Shown here: positions 57,459 to 64,000 of the stretch, piece after piece | How positions within the stretch are numbered: position 1 is the first letter of the stretch | Layout: each line of letters opens with the position of its first letter | Assembly: GCA_026936325.1 (NCBI GenBank) | Contig: JAPTHN010000007.1 | Span: 16,428,337-16,492,336 of the forward strand | Direction: 5' to 3' | DNA: 64,000 bases | Origin: Platynereis dumerilii | Lineage: Eukaryota; Annelida; Polychaeta; Phyllodocida; Nereididae | Program-made: the position numbers and the translations under genes | The notes under the pieces: generated by a model | Databases searched by the model: none | What the model was told of the DNA's origin: nothing | What the model saw: only the letters and a program-made list of their open reading frames with translations

Positions 57459-59459
57459 ATGTGTAACAAAGACCTGACAAGCATTTTACTGTACTGGCAT
57501 GCCAAATGGAAGGATGCTGGTAGACCTAATAGTGGCAACTTGTTTGAAGAAATGAAAAAATCTCGACACAACTACCACTATGCCATTCGTTTTTGCAAAA
57601 AACAGGGAACAGTTATGCAAACCACCAAGATGGCAGAGGCTATGACAGCGAATAACACCAGGCAATTTTGGCAAGAAGTTAAACGTATGGGAAGGAAGCC
57701 TCAGACTATGCCTGCTGTTGTAGATGACAAGAATACACCCGAGGACATTGCTACGCTTTTTTCTGACAAATTCAGAAAACTGTATACAAGTACCCCCAGT
57801 GAGGAGCAGGAAATATTGGAAATCAAGAACATTATTGCACAGAGGATTAAGTTGCAGAGTGGACAGCTTCATAATGATTTTACTGATGCCGCTTTAATAA
57901 AGAAGCTAGCTGCAAAATTGAAAAGGAACAAACGTGATGGATTGACAGGGTTCACTTCTGACTGTTTAATACACGGTTCCAGGAAATTGTATGTATTACT
58001 CTCTCTTTACATTAATTCACTTTTGATTCATGGATATGCTTCTGGTATGTTACTTAAAGGTACAATGTGTCCAATTCCTAAATCACATGTCAAGAATGAC
58101 TCGGATAAATATAGAGCAGTTACTCTGAGTAGCTCAATATCAAAACTTTTTGATTTAGTTGTTATGGAAAAACAGAGAGTACAGTTGTCCAGTGATGTTT
58201 TACAATTTGGTTTTAAACCGGGGAGCTCCACAACGTTTTGTACACTCACATTGAAAGAGGTGGTCAGCAAGTTTTTATCTGAAGGATCTGATGTATATTG
58301 CGTGATGCTGGATGCATCCAAAGCTTTTGATAAAGTCCAATATGGCAAGCTATTTCGGCTTCTGATTGACACAGGGATGAATATATTTTATGTGAGGACC
58401 TTATTTTACATGTATCTTAATCAAAAATTGCGGACTAAATGGAATGGACATTTTTCAGATTTCTTTGATATTAAAAACGGAGTCAAGCAAGGTGGGGTTT
58501 TATCCCCCTTACTTTTCTGTATATACGTTGACAAACTGATTGAAGAATTACGGAGTAGTCAAAAAGGATGTTATTTGGGACCCCACTTTTTTGGGGCACT
58601 GTCATATGCAGATGACTTGGTACTGTTATCCCCATCTAAAAAGGGGTTACAAGATATGCTTGATATATGTAATGACTATGCCTCTGAGTATAAAATGACT
58701 TTCAATGGAAAGAAGAGTCAATTCATAGTATTCAGAAGAAAGACTGATTTGCAAAAACATGTGATAAGAATTGGGGATACATACACAGAGGAACAAACAA
58801 TTGCAACTCATCTCGGACATAAAATTTATGGGAACATTACAAAACATGACTTGAGCATTGTGAAGAATGCCTTTTACAGACAGTTTAACATGTTTATACG
58901 CAGGTTTGGACACATTCCGTCCTATTTGCAGTCTCGTCTGCTTAATACTTACTGCTCAAGTTTTTATGGATTAGTTCTTTTTCCTATTAAAATGGCTGAA
59001 CAAATCCAAGTAGTATGGAGAAAAGCACTGCGCCAAGTATGGAAATTTCCTTTCAGAACTCACAGTGTTTTGCTGAGATGCTTACCTGACACTATTTGTG
59101 ATAAACATTTGGTTTTGTCTCGATTTGCCAAATTTAGTATGTTTGTCATCCAAAAGGATTCAAATGCTTTCAGTTTTGCAGTGAGGTGCTTCCTGGAAAA
59201 TGACCACTCACTACTAAGAAAGAACACTGAGAAGTGCTGTGAAATGTTAAATGTCGATCGCAACACTTATATGAAACTGGCATCTAATACCATTTCCACA
59301 TGTATGAGGAAAAACTGTGATAAAATATGTAAAAATGAACATTCGATTGCCTTAAGTAAGGCACTTCATGAACTGACTCTTGTACGAGATAGTCAGGCTG
59401 AATGCCTACTAATCAGAAGTGAAATTCTTGAAATTGTGGACTCTATATGTTTGGACTGA
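57459..59459 (+). CDS. Reverse transcriptase of the I/Nimb-like LINE
   Basis: This 666-residue frame is fully open. Its first ~10 residues, including the ATG, come from flanking repeat DNA; LINE sequence starts near YWHAKWKDAG. The RT shows KYRAVTLSSSISKLF, D285 and D291 in MLDASKAFDKV, GVKQGGVLSPLLF and Y383-ADDLVLL. After the RT comes a C-terminal region with a SYLQSRLLNTYCSSFYG motif. No endonuclease or RNase H domain is present, so it cannot complete normal retrotransposition alone. The open frame and the clean target duplication suggest a young insertion. Confidence 0.85.
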   Translation: MCNKDLTSILLYWHAKWKDAGRPNSGNLFEEMKKSRHNYHYAIRFCKKQGTVMQTTKMAEAMTANNTRQFWQEVKRMGRKPQTMPAVVDDKNTPEDIATLFSDKFRKLYTSTPSEEQEILEIKNIIAQRIKLQSGQLHNDFTDAALIKKLAAKLKRNKRDGLTGFTSDCLIHGSRKLYVLLSLYINSLLIHGYASGMLLKGTMCPIPKSHVKNDSDKYRAVTLSSSISKLFDLVVMEKQRVQLSSDVLQFGFKPGSSTTFCTLTLKEVVSKFLSEGSDVYCVMLDASKAFDKVQYGKLFRLLIDTGMNIFYVRTLFYMYLNQKLRTKWNGHFSDFFDIKNGVKQGGVLSPLLFCIYVDKLIEELRSSQKGCYLGPHFFGALSYADDLVLLSPSKKGLQDMLDICNDYASEYKMTFNGKKSQFIVFRRKTDLQKHVIRIGDTYTEEQTIATHLGHKIYGNITKHDLSIVKNAFYRQFNMFIRRFGHIPSYLQSRLLNTYCSSFYGLVLFPIKMAEQIQVVWRKALRQVWKFPFRTHSVLLRCLPDTICDKHLVLSRFAKFSMFVIQKDSNAFSFAVRCFLENDHSLLRKNTEKCCEMLNVDRNTYMKLASNTISTCMRKNCDKICKNEHSIALSKALHELTLVRDSQAECLLIRSEILEIVDSICLD

Positions 59460-59563
59460 ATTTCCTATATTTTCAAATTGAATTTTAAAATTTATTTAAT
59501 TATATATCTAAAATTGTATCACTATTGTATGTGTACCCTGAGTACGAATAAATATAATAATAA
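57490..59563 (+). mobile_element. I/Nimb-like LINE, 5'-truncated
   Basis: TTTAC at 57485-57489 and 59564-59568 is a 5-base target duplication. The empty site is seen in copy II (63236-63250), at ~33860 and, reversed, near 44785. The element begins in the linker before the RT, lacks the endonuclease, and ends with AATAAATATAATAATAA. The RT resembles Nimb/I-group LINEs of aquatic animals; no RNase H domain is seen, so the clade is tentative. Confidence 0.85.
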
Positions 59564-60014
59564 TTTACATTGACACAACAACCACATTAGTACTGCAGAA
59601 TAGTTCCTAAACCCTGCAGCAATTGACCGCTAATGTTGTTGTTAGCAGAAAAGTCTGCAACTGCTTGCTTGTCCTGAGGCAAGTAGCTACAGACCATGAC
59701 CTTTTTGTTATGATGAGTTTTCATTCATAAGTTAGGCCAGTATTATGAAGAGTGTAATTGGTGGTATTCTGGCTTTGAGAAAGCACAACTCATCAGAATC
59801 TATGGAATAGTGCTGTTTTTTTTTGTAGGGTGCATGTTTCAAGCCAGGTAAATTTCAAAAAAGAGCTAATTTTTTGCAAAACTAAAGAAAAATATGTATA
59901 CAATGTACAATCCATCTCTGTATTGATCTTGAAAATGGCTAAAACAACACACAGCCTTTGATAGCTTTGAAAATTAATGATGAATAGGCATATGTCACCA
60001 TGCATATAGTAACA

Positions 60015-63000
60015 GTACATGACTGCCAATTTGGCAAGGTCAAACAATAAAGCAAAATCACATGTCTATTCCTCAAAGCTGAAAGATTATATGAAGTTGA
60101 ATAACACTACATGAAACTACATCTGAAATGGGAGCAGCTGTGCCAATTACATACTCAATTCCCAAATATATTTTGAATCAAACTTGATAGAAATTTGCAA
60201 AATGTAATAATAGTACCACTTATAAACAACATTTTAAGAGTATAGTAATGGGTACCATTGTGTAGGAAAATTTCCAATTCTCCCACGACCATGATCCCTG
60301 GATCGGTGTATGCCAATCAAATGTCTAACAATGTCATTAAAGCAACTTCCCAATTACTTAGATAGCTTGATGCACTCTGTTGATAGAGCACTCTGTTCAT
60401 AGAGCACCCAAGATAACAACAAAATATCAGTCATACATTCTATATGACTGGTTTTCCTCCTGCAGCAGTACTACCTCTCCATTCCATTGTGTGGCTCCCA
60501 GCCAAAATGGGTGGGCAAAATCCGTGGAATAGCTATACTATCTTTCATGCTGGCCTTTGGTGCTCATATCACTGACATTAGGTCAAAAGGTCATCAAACA
60601 AAAATGTAATTTGCAGCATGAGTTAAAGCAGATTATCTCCAATTTGGATTGTCTAGAGGCAGGTATACTTGTTTGAATCGCACGGACAATGTGACATTCT
60701 TGTGAGTCTTCACTAAAGTTTACGTTCCTTGCAACATAGAGAGTTTCTTAAAGTTCTTTGCCATGTCTCCTGGAACAACTTACTGCTTCCATAAAAAACT
60801 ACGTTTTAGTCTGCGCTCTGCACTAAAATAGTGAGGAGAGTTCTCCCTCCGGAGGAATATCTTGCACCACTGCCTGCACCAATACGCAGTTGGTCAATCA
60901 TTATACAAGGGTTGAGTCACTCTGCAGCAGGCCTCCATGAAATATTAATGCTCTTACTCTTCGGTGTCAAGTGTAGCCCGACATATATCTGATATAATAT
61001 AATCTTTTGCAGAACTTCTCCATATTCCTTCATGATTTTACAGGGATTATACCCTGAAGGAAAAGGCACTTGATTGCCTACAAGGTGGCATTTTTGGGGT
61101 CAAAGTGATCTCCGAGTAAACGGTGATCATCAAGTAAATTGTGCATCAAGTGCAATGTGAATGGCCATAATCAAGGAAATGGTGGTCATCAGATATATAG
61201 TGATCTTTTATGTGTAATTGTTTCCTTATTTTGTTGAAATACTTGAGTGTAACACCAAATCATACATATCTTTTTTCCTCTTTAGTTTAAGGTAGCCTGT
61301 TTAAGATACAGCAAAAAAAAGCAGAAAATCCTTGTCTCTTCAAAGGAGGGTTTGAAACTTGCACTTGGTTCCTTTCTGCTCTCGGCAGCCAACAATGTTG
61401 ATTGAACGATATATTTCTAATCCTTAGCATGAACGATCATCGGCTATCAAGTGGAAAATAAGCAGGAAATATTTTAAATATCATGTTCAGTGGATGCCGT
61501 ACCATCATTAATCAGATCATCACAATTTTCTTGTCCATGTTAATATGAAAAATATACAGTAGGTGGTGCTTCTTTACTTGGTGGACACTACTCTGCCATC
61601 CTGACAGATAAACTGCTCTGCTAGAAAATCAAATTCGTGTTTGTTTTCAACCTTCAAATTGCCAGCAAGTGCAACATTCAAAATTGCAGAGCAATAAAGG
61701 GCACAAACTCAGAAGAACATGTGCATGCCAATTACACGAAGTAATGAATTTGCCCTCAAAGAGGAGTTTTTTAAGTTCTTGCAAGGATTTACCTACTTTT
61801 TAGAGCCGAATCCGATTTCCGGAAACAGCCAATTTTCCCTCAAATGTCATGTTTCTAAGAAGGCTTTCAACAATACTCTTTCAGCGTAAGGTTTCCACAA
61901 CATACAAAAAGATGATGGTAAGGCTGAAACCTTTATGACCATTTTGCAAATTTTAAAGCAGTAAAAACCCACCCTTGTCATTGTGAAAACAAGAAAGCTA
62001 TTTGACATAAACATTAAACAGTTCTATAATTGTCTGTACACATGCAGTGACTGCCTGTTATCTTTTCTTTAGTGTGGTTATGTGAAAAATTCACTTTACT
62101 GGATGAGGTACGTGAAATATTTGCAAATTTCACACAGAGCCAGGATATGTAAGAAAACGCAAACCGCCATTGATATATACAATGTATACATTGTTTTATC
62201 AATTAGTGCAATAGATAACCTGGCTCCATATTTAACATCCTATACATTAAATTCTCTGTTATTCAGAATCTGTAACATTTTCTACAACTTTATTAATGTA
62301 TTTATGTTTTTTTTTCAACATCTCTTACATATTAGTATGTTTTATGTTCAAAAGGCCCCGGCCAAAAAAGCATAATTATTTGCTTTTCTGGCCGGGGTCC
62401 TTTAGTGTGGTAATAATGTTAGGCCTAAATGAAGTCTATCAATCAATCAACGTTTAAGTTTTACTTAAAAATAAATAAACATACATTCATACAAACAAGT
62501 GCGTGTGACAATTAGACAGAGTTATGAGTTTCTCCACCAGTAGAGGCTTTTCAAAGTTTTTCTTGCACAAGAAATTTACTATTTGGAACTAACTCATATT
62601 TTTTACAGTGACAGTAAATGAATTTTGTAATATGACACTAACATAACACACTGAAATCCCTACTGTTGCTTTTGCTTACCTTCTATAGTCTTACACTGAA
62701 TTTCTCTCCAGACCATATGACATTATAATGTAAATGCAGGTGATCGATTGCATTACAAAGGATTTTAAAAGAGACATTGATGTCAGAATTCCCAGATCAT
62801 CAGGTAGCTTTGTGATCTTCTTTGATAAAACATCTGTGGTGGATAACCAGCTGTTTTGCTAAATGTGAAGCATGTCTCAAGGAAACAAGATTCTTAAGAA
62901 CAACAAGAGTACGAAAAAAATCTGCCATTATAGCAGCTATACATTTTTTTCACAGATTCTCTGAAACAAGAAAATATGCATTGCTTTTGAATTTTGAAGC

Positions 63001-63545
63001 CATCCAATGGAAATGAGCAGAAGCAAAACACAATAAAGCGACATGAAAACACATTGAAATGATGTTAAAAGTTTTCAAAAATTCCTTCATTACAGCAGAC
63101 AATGCTCCGAGTCTCTTGGTAAATCTTATTAGTCTGGCAAATAGTGTTAAAATAGAATAGCAGACAACAAAGATCAACAAACCAATTCTTTGTAACAAAA
63201 GCAACCTGAGATAAATACATCACAAAGACCAGACAACAGTTTTAGATTGACACAGCAACCACATTAGTACCGCAGAATAGTTCCTAAACCCTAGCAGCAA
63301 TTGTCCGCTAATGTTGTTGTCAGCCAAAAAGTCTGTAACTGTTTGTTTGTCCCGAGGCAACAGTAGTTTGAGACCATGACTTTTTTGTGATGATGAGCTT
63401 TCTTTCATAAGTTAGGCCAGTATTATGAAGAGTTATGTAGCTGGTGATATACTGGCATTAAGATAGCACAACTTATCAGAATGGACGGAATCATGTTATT
63501 TTTTGTAGGCCTACAGGCGTGCATATCTCAAAGTGAATTTTGCAG
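60015..63545. repeat. ~3.5 kb tandem repeat, copy II
   Basis: The start at GCCAATTTGGCAAGGTCAAA (60026) and the next start at 63558 set the period at about 3.53 kb. It lacks the SINE, MITE, GATA island and I/Nimb-like LINE of copy I but has its own insert near 62060-62450. A short partial duplication inside it (61730-61800 against 62500-62580) is visible. No coding frame is conserved with copy I. Confidence 0.8.
62060..62450 (+). mobile_element. Candidate LINE 3' fragment with GC-rich stem-loop
   Basis: This stretch has no match in copy I. It contains a near-perfect stem at 62351-62403 (AAAGGCCCCGGCCAAAAAAG paired with its complement across an 8-base loop), then ATGAAGTCTATCAATCAATC, a short-repeat tail of the sort that ends several LINE families. 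The upstream frame (62082-62375) is hydrophobic and shows no RT motif. Family and left boundary are unknown. Confidence 0.4.
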
Positions 63546-63549
63546 TAAT

Positions 63550-64000
63550 TGCATCACCGCCAATTTGGCAAGGTCAAATAATAAAGCAAAGCCACATGTC
63601 TATACCTCGGAATTGAAAGAGTGCCATGAACTCAAATGACACTGGAACACATCTGAAATGGAAACACTTATGCCAATTACTTGCTCACTTATCAAATTTA
63701 TTTCTGATCTGGCTTGATACAAGTACCCTTTACAAACAAGACTTTTCAAGAGTACAGTAATGTGCCGGAAACTACTAATTCTCCCATGGCCATGATCCAA
63801 TTGATCCCTGGATCAGCACATGTCAATCAAATGTCCAACAATGTCACTCAAGCAACAACCCAATTACTGAGATAGCTGGTAGCATTCTGTTTAGTGCTGG
63901 CACTTAAGATAACACCAAAATATCTCTCTTACATCTTCTTCGACAGGTTTTCCTCCTCTGGACGTACAATTTCTCCAGTGTGTGGCTCCCAACCAAAATG
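63550..64000. repeat. ~3.5 kb tandem repeat, start of copy III
   Basis: It matches 60020-60540 and 53215-53300/54840-55240 and runs off the end of the window, so the array continues. Confidence 0.8.

Larger units (their letters stand above)
53215..60010. repeat. ~3.5 kb tandem repeat, copy I (expanded by insertions)
   Basis: The unit starts with GCCAATTTGCCAAGGTCAAA, matching 60026 and 63558. It continues through 54840-55400 (like 60120-60450 and 63650-63960), 56156-56640 (like 61420-61890), and 56930-57480 plus 59566-59760 (like 62690-63460). Four insertions lengthen it: a stretch with a GATA island, a SINE, a MITE in the SINE, and a LINE. There is no conserved frame. Confidence 0.8.

Noticed and set aside
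62082-62375. 97-residue hydrophobic frame
   Set aside because: It has no homologue in copy I of the repeat, no recognised motif, and ends in the GC-rich stem. More likely part of a LINE tail than a host gene.
1-64000. LTR retroelement, retrovirus-like or Polinton-like content
   Set aside because: No paired long terminal repeats, and no protease, integrase, capsid or envelope motifs were seen. All reverse transcriptases belong to LINEs.

Overview
The window looks like non-coding, repeat-rich DNA from a marine invertebrate animal, most likely a deuterostome such as an echinoderm or hemichordate. This is inferred from the AT-rich background, LINEs of the L2/CR1 and I/Nimb-like groups, a tRNA-derived SINE, long GATA microsatellites, an intronless-coding FMRFamide-receptor-like GPCR, and frequent TAGGCCTA-like words. 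The species cannot be named from sequence alone. I see only one convincing host protein gene: the GPCR on the minus strand at 29814-30986. A small CpG-rich stretch near 5.4 kb has promoter-like sites. No rRNA, functional tRNA, CRISPR, LTR element or virus-like element was recognised.

Layout. 1-5 kb and 17.9-23 kb are two diverged direct copies of one ~5 kb duplicated segment. Between them lie a CpG-rich patch (5.2-5.8 kb), a dense array of AACGTT/AAAGGT motifs (6.5-7.2 kb), a miRNA-like hairpin (8026-8104), a mariner-like MITE and an L2-type LINE (ORF from 11870). The LINE is preceded by 1.5 kb of related tandem monomers. 24-27.6 kb is a terminal-inverted-repeat element with a ~198 bp satellite inside. 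28-31 kb holds a palindromic MITE, a polypurine tract and the GPCR. 36.3-44.0 kb is one 5'-truncated LINE. Its first ORF joins an ORF1p-like C-terminal domain to a NADAR domain. Its second ORF is split by another LINE inserted in the opposite direction. Both outer boundaries can be placed, because the target was a short repeat with an uninterrupted inverted copy next door.

45.86-53.02 kb is a nest of four Helitron/Helentron-like non-autonomous elements, three of them placed head to tail inside the microsatellite of the fourth. Each carries ~270 bp tandem repeats and an identically spaced cluster of AGGTCA half-sites. 53.2-64 kb is a ~3.5 kb tandem repeat: two copies and the start of a third. 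The first copy was later hit by a GATA island, a SINE (itself hit by a MITE) and an I/Nimb-like LINE. The second and third copies supply empty sites that date these insertions. Diverged relatives of this unit also occur at 32.4-35.1 kb and 44.6-45.85 kb.

The genes do not form a pathway. The LINE ORFs serve their own retrotransposition (target nicking and reverse transcription). The SINE probably relies on a LINE partner, and the MITEs and Helentron-like elements rely on transposases not seen here. The most unusual items are the NADAR-bearing LINE ORF1, the nested Helentron-like array with nuclear-receptor-type motifs, and the hairpin at 8.03 kb.
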